64,000 bases of DNA from an uncultured Prevotella sp. (lineage in GTDB: Bacteria; Bacteroidota; Bacteroidia; Bacteroidales; Bacteroidaceae): the NCBI GenBank assembly GCA_905233425.1, contig CAJOEC010000004.1, positions 1-64,000 on the forward strand, written 5' to 3'. The position numbers and the translations under genes were made by a program. Position 1 is the stretch's first letter, and each line of letters begins with the position of its first letter. Below, one piece after another: positions 22,385-30,459 of the stretch. The notes beneath the pieces were generated by a model. It was not told the origin of the DNA. It did no database searches and saw nothing but the letters and a program-made list of their open reading frames with translations.

Positions 22385-24757
22385 CTATGATCCAGCCATT
22401 ATGCTTATGACGCAGGAAATGTCGGCCACGTCGACAACTCCGTCGCCGTTGATGTCGGCAGCACCCGACGGAAAAGCATCTGGTACGGATGCTCCAGCCA
22501 TAATGTTGATGATTGCTGAAATGTCGGCCACGTCGACAGCACCGTCGCCATTCACATCACCCTCTATGTTGGTGTCGAGTTTGCCGTTGATGTAGTCCAC
22601 AAGACAGTAGCCTAAGTGTGGCGGCTGGTTGTAGGCCGTGTTCTGCCATGCCACGCCCATGCGGTAGGTGTGGTCGTGCATCAGTGTTGGTACGGCGTAT
22701 GTTGTTGGGACCCAGGTGGTGAAGAGCATCACCTGCGAGGAGTCTTTCTTGTTCCACATCACCAGTTCCTCGCGCCAGTCGCCCAGAATGTCGGCCTGCA
22801 GACATGGCGTTGCCTTGGTGTAGTTGGCTGTCTGCGCATAGTTGTAAGTCGCTGAGTAGAACGATATGACGTTGGTGAAACTCGAGCCGTTCCATTTCTG
22901 GATGACAGGCTCGGCATGCGAGGTCTGTGCCCATAAGTCGTCGTTGTACTTATATGAGCCGTCGAATAGCTGGTCTTGGCATGAGCCGTCCCAGTATATG
23001 CGGAAGTTCACCGAGCACGACTTCCCTATGGCCTGCTTGCCCGTCTCTGCCCACTTGGGGTAGCGCTCGTCGCTCGACCAGAACTGGTAGCCTCCCTTGT
23101 TGCTTATTAGTGCTGCCGCCATTCCTCGCCCGTTGTCGCTGCCTGCTGAGCCGCCATGCCAGATGATGCGGCCAGTGCGTGCGTTGTGCAAGTCCCATGA
23201 GCCGTGGGTGGCGTTAAGTTTCTCCTCATGTACGTCAAAAACATACAAATCGGCAGAGTCGGGAATCATCTTTCCAACATGCATGGCATCGCCGTGGCCG
23301 TACCCCGTGGCGTAGAGCAGCGTGCCGTCGTTGTTGAGTGCACCGGCACCCCATAGAATCTCGTCATAGCCGTCGCCGTCGACATCGGCCACCGAGAGGT
23401 TGTGGTTGCCGTTGGCATAGAGGGTGTTGCTGCCCACGATGCCGTCGGTGCTGTCTGTGCTTTTCACTCCGCCGGTGTTGGCGGGGGCTGTGCGCAGCGG
23501 TTTGCGCTGCAACACGTCGCCGTCGACAGTGAATGTCGGCCATGTCTGGCTCTCGTCAACGTTACGAGTGAACACCAGCGACTGTGTCGCCGTGGGTGAG
23601 GCATGGAGCCATTCCGTGTGCAGTCGCGTGCCGTCGAAGCTAACCGCCCAGACATAAGCCTTGGTATAGTAGCCACGGCAGAAGATGCCACAGGCCGGAC
23701 GGTCGGCACCGTTCACGTAGGCCACGGCTCCGAGGAACCGCTCCGAGCGTCCACCGTAGTTGTCGCCCCAGAAACCACTTGGGAAGTCGCTCACGTATCC
23801 CAGTTCCGAGCCACTCTCTGTCTGTGCCTTGTTCGTCTTTGGGTTTGTGCTGCCTGTCCCAGCTCTTCCGGGCAGATACCATGTGGTGTGGATGGCCTCG
23901 CCAGTCAGTCCGTTGAACACGGTCAGGTATTCGGGGCCTTTCAGTATGTGGCCATTGCTGTTGCGGTAGTCCGTGGTATTGTTGTGACCGAGAATGGTGG
24001 CATCGGTGGCGGCCAGGTTTACATAGCGGCCCTGGCCGTCCTTTGAACCCGTGGCAGTCTTGCACATCATCTCTGCGCGTCCGTCGCCGTCGAAGTCGTA
24101 GACCATGAACTGCGTGTAGTGTGCACCGTCGCGAATGTTCTGGCCAAGGTCTATTCGCCAGAGGAGTTCACTCTCAACTCCTAACTTATAACAGTCTATG
24201 TATGTGTTACCTGTGTAGCCTTTATTATAGCTGTTGTCCTGGGCGTGTGTAGACTCCCATTTAAGGAAAAGCTCGTACTTTCCGTCGCCGTCGACATCAC
24301 CTACCGACATGTCGTTGGGGTAGTAGGCGTAGGGCACATTGCTGCCGCCATCCCACGACTTGTGCACGCCTCCTGCCGGTCGGTCGAGCTGAAGCGTGAG
24401 AAATTTCTGCGGCCACGGCGTAACAGCCTTTGTAGTGTCTCGGGCTGTGCCACGCACTTTCGTAACCACGCGGTAGGTGGCTGTAGCACTACCCTTAGTG
24501 TCCTGATAGTTAGTCACTTTCAGGTCAGTGGCTAAAGGTTCACCATCACGCATGAGGTCGAAGGTTGTTGTGGCTTTGTTGTCGGTTCCAAGCAGTCGCC
24601 AACTGACAAAGTTGTTTGTGCCAGAAGTGTTTGTCGGCACAACCACCAATCCACGGTCAAGATGCTCCATCTGGCTACGAGGGGTAATCTGGCCGATTAT
24701 TGGCAAGACTACTGTCAGGGCAACTGTCAGCGGGAAAGTATGTCGTATGCGCAGCAT
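22385..24757 (-). CDS. Rhamnogalacturonan lyase (PL11) with C-terminal type I dockerin-like domain
   Basis: A 790-residue secreted protein. Signal segment FPLTVALTVVLPIIGQ, then an eight-bladed propeller typical of PL11: RGLVVVPTNTSGTNNFVSWR, many calcium-binding D-x-D-G repeats (GDVDGDGKYELFLKWE, VYDFDGDGRAEMMCKTA, DVDGDGYDEILWGAGAL, ILGDWREELVMWN). The last 60 residues contain two copies of a dockerin-type loop (GDVNGDGAVDVADISAIIN and ADINGDGVVDVADISCVIS). The enzyme would cut the rhamnogalacturonan I backbone. It is 39 bp behind glmM with no clear promoter between them. Confidence 0.92.
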   Translation of the reverse strand: MLRIRHTFPLTVALTVVLPIIGQITPRSQMEHLDRGLVVVPTNTSGTNNFVSWRLLGTDNKATTTFDLMRDGEPLATDLKVTNYQDTKGSATATYRVVTKVRGTARDTTKAVTPWPQKFLTLQLDRPAGGVHKSWDGGSNVPYAYYPNDMSVGDVDGDGKYELFLKWESTHAQDNSYNKGYTGNTYIDCYKLGVESELLWRIDLGQNIRDGAHYTQFMVYDFDGDGRAEMMCKTATGSKDGQGRYVNLAATDATILGHNNTTDYRNSNGHILKGPEYLTVFNGLTGEAIHTTWYLPGRAGTGSTNPKTNKAQTESGSELGYVSDFPSGFWGDNYGGRSERFLGAVAYVNGADRPACGIFCRGYYTKAYVWAVSFDGTRLHTEWLHASPTATQSLVFTRNVDESQTWPTFTVDGDVLQRKPLRTAPANTGGVKSTDSTDGIVGSNTLYANGNHNLSVADVDGDGYDEILWGAGALNNDGTLLYATGYGHGDAMHVGKMIPDSADLYVFDVHEEKLNATHGSWDLHNARTGRIIWHGGSAGSDNGRGMAAALISNKGGYQFWSSDERYPKWAETGKQAIGKSCSVNFRIYWDGSCQDQLFDGSYKYNDDLWAQTSHAEPVIQKWNGSSFTNVISFYSATYNYAQTANYTKATPCLQADILGDWREELVMWNKKDSSQVMLFTTWVPTTYAVPTLMHDHTYRMGVAWQNTAYNQPPHLGYCLVDYINGKLDTNIEGDVNGDGAVDVADISAIINIMAGASVPDAFPSGAADINGDGVVDVADISCVISIMAGS

Positions 24758-24796
24758 TTATGGTAAATTATAGGCAATTACATGTCACAAGAAGAG

Positions 24797-26236
24797 TTAT
24801 TGGAAATCGTAAACCACCTGCATGAGACGCTTGCCAAGCTGGTCGGCCTCCTCCATGGTTTGCGCCTCGCTATAGACGCGTATGATAGGCTCGGTGTTCG
24901 ACTTGCGCAGATGTACCCACATCGTCGGGAAGTCGATTTTCACTCCGTCGATGTCGTTCACCACTGCGTCTGGGTCTTTTGCAAACATCTCCTTCACCTT
25001 CACGAGGATGGCATCGACATCGGTCTCAGGTGTGAGGTCTATGCGGTTCTTGGCTATTTGATAGTTTGGGAAAGTGGCGCGAAGCTCGCTTGCCGTACAT
25101 CCTTTCTGAGCGAGACTTGAAAGGAAGAGGGCGATGCCAACGAGTGCGTCGCGGCCGTAGTGGCTCTCAGGATAGATGACTCCTCCGTTGCCCTCGCCGC
25201 CGATGACGGCTCCCACCTCTTTCATCTTGGTGGTGACGTTCACTTCGCCTACGGCAGCTGCATAATAGTGTCCTTCGTATTTCTCAGTCACATCGCGCAG
25301 GGCTCGTGTCGACGACAGGTTCGACACCGTGGCGTGTGCGCAGGCGCTTGATCCGAGGACATAATCGGCAACAGAGACCAGCGTGTACTCCTCGCCGAAC
25401 ATCTTGCCGTCCTCACAGATGAAGGCCAGACGGTCAACATCGGGGTCGACGACAATGCCCAGGTCGAAGCCTTTCTTCTTGCGTTTTGAGGAGAAAGTCC
25501 CGGCTGTGTTCTGGCGCATTTTCTCCATGATGCCGCCGAGGTTCTTCTCAAGCGGTTCGGGGTTGTGGGCGAATTGTCCTGTGCACTCGCCGTTGAGTAT
25601 CTCGTAGTCCACGCCAAGGGCCTTGAACAGCTCTGGCAGGATTATGCCGCCCACGCTGTTGATGGTGTCGGCACAGACACGGAACTTACGATTGCGTATG
25701 GCCTCAGTGTCGACCAGACGCAGGTCGAGAACCGACTGTACGTGATGTCGGTCCATGCTGACGTCGGTGACGACGCGGCCCAGCTGCTCCACAGGTGCAT
25801 AGTTGAAGTCTTCGGCCTCTGCGATGCGCAGCACCTCGGCACCGTCGGCAGCTGTCAGGAACTCGCCCTCGCTGTTGAGCAGCTTCAGAGCGTTCCATTG
25901 TGTGGGGTTGTGGCTGGCGGTGATGATGATGCCGCCGTCGGCTCTGTGGTAGATTACAGCCAGCTCGGTGGTCGGCGTTGATGCCAGGCCGATGTCGATG
26001 ACCTCGCAGCCCATGCCAACGAGTGTGCCGCAGACCACGTCGCGTACCATGGGGCCGCTGATGCGACCGTCGCGGCCAACCACAATCCTAAGGGATGAAG
26101 AATCGCTTCCCTTTCCATTTTTAATGAATGTGGCGTATGCCGTAGTGAATTTTACGATGTCTAATGGGTTTAGCGTGTCGCCTGTGCGTCCGCCGATGGT
26201 TCCGCGTATGCCGGAAATAGATTTGATGAGTGTCAT
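24797..26236 (-). CDS. glmM: Phosphoglucosamine mutase GlmM (phosphohexomutase family)
   Basis: A 479-residue phosphohexomutase. TASHNP at 106-111 carries the phosphoserine (Ser108); the metal-binding loop is DPDVDRLAF; the sugar-binding loop is GGEGNGGVIYPESHYGRD; the phosphate-binding loop is RKSNTEPIIRVYSEA. In Bacteroidota this form is normally GlmM, converting glucosamine 6-phosphate to glucosamine 1-phosphate for peptidoglycan and LPS. A phosphomannomutase role is the alternative. Its start overlaps the DUF4827 stop codon (ATGA). Confidence 0.85.
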   Translation of the reverse strand: MTLIKSISGIRGTIGGRTGDTLNPLDIVKFTTAYATFIKNGKGSDSSSLRIVVGRDGRISGPMVRDVVCGTLVGMGCEVIDIGLASTPTTELAVIYHRADGGIIITASHNPTQWNALKLLNSEGEFLTAADGAEVLRIAEAEDFNYAPVEQLGRVVTDVSMDRHHVQSVLDLRLVDTEAIRNRKFRVCADTINSVGGIILPELFKALGVDYEILNGECTGQFAHNPEPLEKNLGGIMEKMRQNTAGTFSSKRKKKGFDLGIVVDPDVDRLAFICEDGKMFGEEYTLVSVADYVLGSSACAHATVSNLSSTRALRDVTEKYEGHYYAAAVGEVNVTTKMKEVGAVIGGEGNGGVIYPESHYGRDALVGIALFLSSLAQKGCTASELRATFPNYQIAKNRIDLTPETDVDAILVKVKEMFAKDPDAVVNDIDGVKIDFPTMWVHLRKSNTEPIIRVYSEAQTMEEADQLGKRLMQVVYDFQ

Positions 26237-26877
26237 ATATCTGTTAGTCTTTGAAATGTTAATTCATAATAGTAGGCATAGACCTTGCTTGTGGCCACAG
26301 CATGACCCTGCGAGTGGGGCACTATGAGCTTCACCTTCGCTATCTGGTCGTCGGCAGAGTGTGGCCGTCCCACTTTGATGTAGGGGAATGGCGTGAGCAG
26401 ACCATTAGGCACTGTTGCGGTTGCGTTGTACGAACTGGCGTATGCACTGTACCATCTGCCCGAGGTGAACGCCCCGGAATAGGTGGAACCACTGCGGGTG
26501 ATTGTCATGTAGTCGGGTTCGAAGGCCGACAGGTCGTTGAATATGGCCAGAGTGTCCTGCACACATTGTTCATAGAATCTCACCAACAGCACCGTGCTCT
26601 CTCCGTCGGCGATAGGCTTGCCACATCCCTTGCGCACAATCTGCATGTAGACGCCACTGTTTTCGAGGTAGACGTATTCGTTACGTTCCACGTTGGTAGT
26701 GCTGTCCTGGCTGTGGAACTGCGCCTCGCTGATGACCACTATCGACGAGTCGGCGATGAACTGGTTGATGGCATCGCGCTCCTTGTCCTTCTTCTCACCG
26801 TATGTCTCATAGTCGTTGCACGACAGTATAGTTGCCATACTTGCCACGGCTATGAGCATTGTCACGATTTGTCTCAT
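26233..26877 (-). CDS. DUF4827-family lipoprotein
   Basis: A 214-residue exported protein with lipobox ATILSC near residue 20. It looks like the Bacteroidales DUF4827 proteins commonly found beside glmM. The middle (VYLENSGVYMQIVRKGCGKP, DGESTVLLVRFYEQ) resembles an FKBP-like fold, but catalytic residues are not obvious. It is translationally coupled to glmM, suggesting a cell-envelope role. The promoter box is at 26916-26923. Confidence 0.82.
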   Translation of the reverse strand: MRQIVTMLIAVASMATILSCNDYETYGEKKDKERDAINQFIADSSIVVISEAQFHSQDSTTNVERNEYVYLENSGVYMQIVRKGCGKPIADGESTVLLVRFYEQCVQDTLAIFNDLSAFEPDYMTITRSGSTYSGAFTSGRWYSAYASSYNATATVPNGLLTPFPYIKVGRPHSADDQIAKVKLIVPHSQGHAVATSKVYAYYYELTFQRLTDI

Positions 26878-26915
26878 AATACATTAATATATATACAATA
26901 TTCTTTTTTGCGGGG

Positions 26916-26923
26916 CAAAGGTA
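26916..26923 (-). promoter_or_regulatory. -7 box for DUF4827-glmM
   Basis: TACCTTTG on the minus strand, 39 nt before the start codon. No good TTTG at the expected distance. Confidence 0.55.
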
Positions 26924-27008
26924 CTAAAAATCATCGTAATATGGCCTTCTATGACATTGAATTATTGTTAAACGAGGGAAAAGCCTTGGCTGTTTTGCGC
27001 TTTTTCCG

Positions 27009-27016
27009 TAAATTTG
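27009..27016 (+). promoter_or_regulatory. -7 box for flotillin gene
   Basis: TAAATTTG, 84 nt before the start codon. No TTTG at the usual 19-20 bp distance, so support is moderate. Confidence 0.45.
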
Positions 27017-27040
27017 CCTTCCAAAAGTATAAGTTTTAAC

Positions 27041-27099
27041 TTTAAACTCTAATCACTAATCACTAAACTCTAATCACTAAACTCTAAACACTAAACTAT
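27041..27099. repeat. Heptamer-period spacer before flotillin gene
   Basis: Eight units of AACTCTA, ATCACTA and AACACTA, the reverse complement of the GAGAGTT/TAGTGTT words seen at 6938-7011. They fill the leader up to the start codon. Confidence 0.85.
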
Positions 27100-27100
27100 T

Positions 27101-28606
27101 ATGGATCCACAACTCATTATTGTAATCGCTGCCGCAGTACTCGTACTGCTTGTGTTTATCTTCATCGCCTACGTTAAGGCACCGCCCTCGTTTGCCTACA
27201 TCATTTCCGGCCTGTCGAAGGAACCCCGCGTGCTCATCGGCTCAGGCGGTTTCCGCATCCCATTCTTCGAGCGCCTCGACAAGGTCTACTTAGGCCAGAT
27301 CACCGTAGACATCAAGACCGAGGAGAGCGTCCCCACCAACGACTTCATCAACGTCGACGTGGATGCCGTGGCTAAGATACGTGTCACGCCCAACAGCGAC
27401 GGCACGCGCTTGGCTGCCAAGAACTTCCTCAACATGCTGCCCAACGAGATAGCCGAGCAGTTGCAGGACTCGCTGCAGGGTAACATGCGTGAAATCATAG
27501 GCACACTCGACCTCCGCTCGCTCAACACCGACCGCGACGGATTCTCCGATCAGGTGATGACCAAGGCACAGCCCGACATGGCAAAGCTGGGCATAGAAAT
27601 CATCTCGTGCAACATCCAGAATGTCACCGATCGCGAGGGACTCATCAAGGATCTTGGTGCCGACAACACGGCTAAGATAAAGAAGGATGCCGCCATCAAC
27701 CGTGCCGTTGCTGAGCGTGACGTGAAGATAGAGGTGTCGAAGGCTGACAAGGATGCCAACGACGCCCGTGTCGATGCCGACACAGCCATTGCCGTGAAGA
27801 ACAACGACCTGGCTCTGCGCCGTGCAGCCCTGAAGAAGGAGGCAGACACAGCACAGGCCGATGCCGATGCCGCATACGCCATACAGCAGCAGGAGCAGCA
27901 GAAGACCATCAACATCAAGACCGTCGAGGCCGAGATTGAGAAGACAAAACGCGAACAGATTCTCTCGAAGGAGCAGATTGAGATTAAGCAGAACCAGCTG
28001 GCCGCCGAGATTGAGAAGCGTGCCGATGCCGACAAGTACAAGGTGGAGCGCGATGCTGCCGCCGAGCTGGAGCAGCGCAAGCGCGTGGCCGAGGCACAGA
28101 AGTACGAGGCAGAGCAGCGTGCACTGGCACAGAATGCCGAGTCAGACGCCGTGCGCTACCGACTGGAGCAGGAGGCCATAGGTATCAAGGCAAAGGGCGA
28201 GGCCGAGGCATACGCCATACAGAAGAAGGGCGAGGCCGAGGCACTGGCCATGGACAAGAAGGCCGAGGCATACAAGAAGTACAACAACGCCGCCGTCATG
28301 CAGATGATGATTGAGGTGCTGCCCCAGGTCGTCGAGAACGTGGCAAAGCCCATAGCCGCCATAAAGGACGTGCATGTCTACAGCGGCGGGCAGGACACAG
28401 GTGCCGGCGTGGCTTCCATGAGCGGCGGAGTGCCAGTGGCAATAAAGCAGGCCTTCGACGTGCTGAAGAGCGCGACAGGCGTCGACATGGCCGACATAAT
28501 GCGTGCAGGAACCATCGATGCAAAGGTGAACCGCAACGTCAATATTGCCGCCGATTTGAATTCCGCAGACCTTGCCGTCGATTTGAAATCCACTAAAGAT
28601 TCTTAA
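27101..28606 (+). CDS. Flotillin-family SPFH protein
   Basis: A 501-residue protein. One N-terminal membrane segment (LIIVIAAAVLVLLVFIFIAY) is followed by an SPFH domain (residues about 30-200: SGGFRIPFFERLDKVYLGQI, in part) and a long Ala/Glu/Lys/Arg-rich coiled coil (about 205-400). Flotillins oligomerise at membrane microdomains and organise other proteins. The coiled coil has repeating blocks such as AKGEAEAYAIQKKGEAEALA, written in part. The C-terminal tail is non-helical. It is monocistronic. Confidence 0.92.
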   Translation: MDPQLIIVIAAAVLVLLVFIFIAYVKAPPSFAYIISGLSKEPRVLIGSGGFRIPFFERLDKVYLGQITVDIKTEESVPTNDFINVDVDAVAKIRVTPNSDGTRLAAKNFLNMLPNEIAEQLQDSLQGNMREIIGTLDLRSLNTDRDGFSDQVMTKAQPDMAKLGIEIISCNIQNVTDREGLIKDLGADNTAKIKKDAAINRAVAERDVKIEVSKADKDANDARVDADTAIAVKNNDLALRRAALKKEADTAQADADAAYAIQQQEQQKTINIKTVEAEIEKTKREQILSKEQIEIKQNQLAAEIEKRADADKYKVERDAAAELEQRKRVAEAQKYEAEQRALAQNAESDAVRYRLEQEAIGIKAKGEAEAYAIQKKGEAEALAMDKKAEAYKKYNNAAVMQMMIEVLPQVVENVAKPIAAIKDVHVYSGGQDTGAGVASMSGGVPVAIKQAFDVLKSATGVDMADIMRAGTIDAKVNRNVNIAADLNSADLAVDLKSTKDS

Positions 28607-28634
28607 ATAGTTTTTTCATTTCGGCTTTATTTAT

Positions 28635-28642
28635 TATCTTTG
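28635..28642 (+). promoter_or_regulatory. -7 box for araA
   Basis: TATCTTTG; a T-run at 28611-28616 lies at the expected -33 spacing. The transcript would begin about 28650, giving a 90-nt leader. Confidence 0.65.
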
Positions 28643-28683
28643 CAACGTGATTTCTGAAATCCCTAATTATTAAATCGATAACT

Positions 28684-28740
28684 AAAGACCCGGGCCCTGA
28701 AACGGTCTTCCCTAATGGGACAAGAAGGGGGCAGTTTTTT
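28684..28740 (+). ncRNA. Candidate pseudoknot leader/attenuator of araA
   Basis: The last 57 nt before araA can form P1 AAGACC (28685-28690) with GGTCTT (28704-28709), a small hairpin CCC-TAAT-GGG (28710-28719), and a pseudoknot between the P1 loop GCCCT (28694-28698) and GGGGC (28728-28732). The pseudoknot strand is followed by AG and six T residues that touch the ATG. This arrangement looks like a terminator or a start-site switch. I do not recognise it as a named riboswitch class. Confidence 0.4.
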
Positions 28741-30282
28741 ATGATTAAAGCTTTTGAGAATTACGAGATTTGGTGGGTAACTGGTGCACAGCTCCTTTAC
28801 GGGGGCGATGCCGTTGTTGCAGTCGACGGACACAGCAAGGAGATGGTAGAGGGCCTGAACGCATCGGGCAACATCCCCGTGAAGATTGTCTATAAAGGCA
28901 CGGCCAACAGCTCGAAGGAGGTTGAGCAGGTGATGCTTGCCGCCAACAACGAAGAGAAGTGTATTGGTATCATCACATGGATGCACACCTTCTCGCCCGC
29001 CAAGATGTGGATCAAGGGTCTGCAGGCTCTGAAGAAGCCCATGCTCCACTTCCACACACAGTATAACGCCGAGATTCCCTGGGAGACCATGGACATGGAC
29101 TTCATGAACCTGAACCAGAGCGCCCACGGCGACATTGAGTTCGGACACATCTGCACCCGTATGCGCGTTCCCCGCAAGGTGGTGTGTGGCTACTGGAAGG
29201 ACGAGAACGCCCAGAAGCAGATTGCCGTATGGGCCCGCGTGGCCGCCGGTGTTGCCGATGCCCACAACGTGCGCTGCCTGATGTTCGGCATGAACATGAA
29301 CAATGTGGCCGTGACCGATGGCGACCGTGTGGAGTTCGAGCAGCGTCTCGGCTACCATGTGGACTACTATCCCGTCTCCAGTCTGATGGAATATTTCAAG
29401 CAGGTGAAGAACGAAGAGGTCGACGCACTCGTTGAGGAGTACAAGAAGGAGTACACCATCAAGATTGACGAGAGCGGCGAGGAGGTCTACTGGCAAAAGG
29501 TTTGGAACGCCGCCAAGGCCGAGATTGCCCTGCGCCGCGTGCTGAAGGACGAGGATGCCACAGCCTTCACCACCAACTTCGACGACCTGGGCGATGCTAA
29601 TATCGACGACCCGAACTTCTGCGGTTTCGACCAGATTCCCGGCCTGGCATCGCAGCGACTCATGGCCGAGGGTATCGGCTTCGGTGCCGAGGGCGACTGG
29701 AAGACAGCCTGCCTCTATCGCACGCTGTGGGTTATTCAGCAGGGTATGCCTATCGGATGCTCGTTCCTCGAGGACTACACGCTCAATTTCGCCGGCGATC
29801 GCTCGTCGTGCCTGCAGAGCCACATGCTCGAGGTCTGTCCGCTCATCGCTGTCGACAAACCCAAGCTGGAAGTTCACTTCCTCGGCATAGGCATCCGCAA
29901 GCAGCAGACTGCACGCCTCGTGTTCACCTCAAAGGTAGGACGCGGCATCAAGGCCACTGTCGTCGACCTCGGCAACCGTTTCCGCCTCATCAGCCAGGAG
30001 GTGGAGTGCATCGAGCCGAAGCCCATGCCCAACCTACCCGTGGCCAGCGCACTCTGGGTGCCACAGCCCACATTCGAGATTGGCGCAGGCGCATGGATCC
30101 TGGCCGGCGGCACGCACCACTCAGCATTCTCCTACGACATCACCGAGGAGTACTGGGAGGACTTCGCCGAAATGCTCGGCATCGAGTATGTCCGCATCAA
30201 TAAGGACACTAACACTGCCGACTTCAAGCAGACCCTCCGCAACAACGAGGTCTACTTCATGCTGAACAAGGCGCTGAAGTAA
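28741..30282 (+). CDS. araA: L-arabinose isomerase
   Basis: A 513-residue enzyme converting L-arabinose to L-ribulose. Typical strings are the start YEIWWVTGAQLLYG, GIITWMHTFSPAKMWI, LHFHTQYNAEIPW, and NLNQSAHGDIEFGHICTRM, in which Glu and His belong to the metal/active site; the C-terminal half has GDWKTACLYR, SFLEDYTLNF and GTHHSAFSYDI. No araB, araD or arabinose transporter is adjacent. It sits behind the structured leader at 28684-28740, which suggests individual regulation. Confidence 0.96.
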   Translation: MIKAFENYEIWWVTGAQLLYGGDAVVAVDGHSKEMVEGLNASGNIPVKIVYKGTANSSKEVEQVMLAANNEEKCIGIITWMHTFSPAKMWIKGLQALKKPMLHFHTQYNAEIPWETMDMDFMNLNQSAHGDIEFGHICTRMRVPRKVVCGYWKDENAQKQIAVWARVAAGVADAHNVRCLMFGMNMNNVAVTDGDRVEFEQRLGYHVDYYPVSSLMEYFKQVKNEEVDALVEEYKKEYTIKIDESGEEVYWQKVWNAAKAEIALRRVLKDEDATAFTTNFDDLGDANIDDPNFCGFDQIPGLASQRLMAEGIGFGAEGDWKTACLYRTLWVIQQGMPIGCSFLEDYTLNFAGDRSSCLQSHMLEVCPLIAVDKPKLEVHFLGIGIRKQQTARLVFTSKVGRGIKATVVDLGNRFRLISQEVECIEPKPMPNLPVASALWVPQPTFEIGAGAWILAGGTHHSAFSYDITEEYWEDFAEMLGIEYVRINKDTNTADFKQTLRNNEVYFMLNKALK

Positions 30283-30302
30283 ACGGCTGATTCCTTTTAT
30301 TC

Positions 30303-30363
30303 AACAACGAATTAGACGAATTAAACGAATTGGAGCATCCTACACAATAGGATGCTCCTTTTT
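30303..30363 (+). terminator. Spacer repeat and terminator after araA
   Basis: Three ACGAATTA words (30303-30331) precede a perfect 11-bp stem, GGAGCATCCTA (30332-30342) with TAGGATGCTCC (30348-30358), then TTTTTC. Confidence 0.85.
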
Positions 30364-30386
30364 CGTGGCAGTTTACAAAATTGGAG

Positions 30387-30406
30387 GGGCGGCATTCCTG
30401 CCGCCC
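30387..30406. repeat. Short GC-rich hairpin
   Basis: GGGCGGCA-TTCC-TGCCGCCC is an 8-bp perfect stem between araA and the convergent pectate-binding gene. It has no T-tract. A similar GGGGCAGGTCCTGTGCC word is at about 60703. Confidence 0.5.
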
Positions 30407-30459
30407 ACCGATGCTTCATGAACAGTTCTGTTGAAAAGTTATGCCTTTTCTTGACTATT

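Noticed and set aside
28684-28740. Known riboswitch classes such as preQ1, SAM-II or fluoride
   Set aside because: The conserved core sequences of these classes are not present; only the general pseudoknot shape is similar.
28663-29877. 404-codon minus-strand frame opposite araA
   Set aside because: araA is unambiguous on the plus strand; the opposite frame has no recognisable motif.
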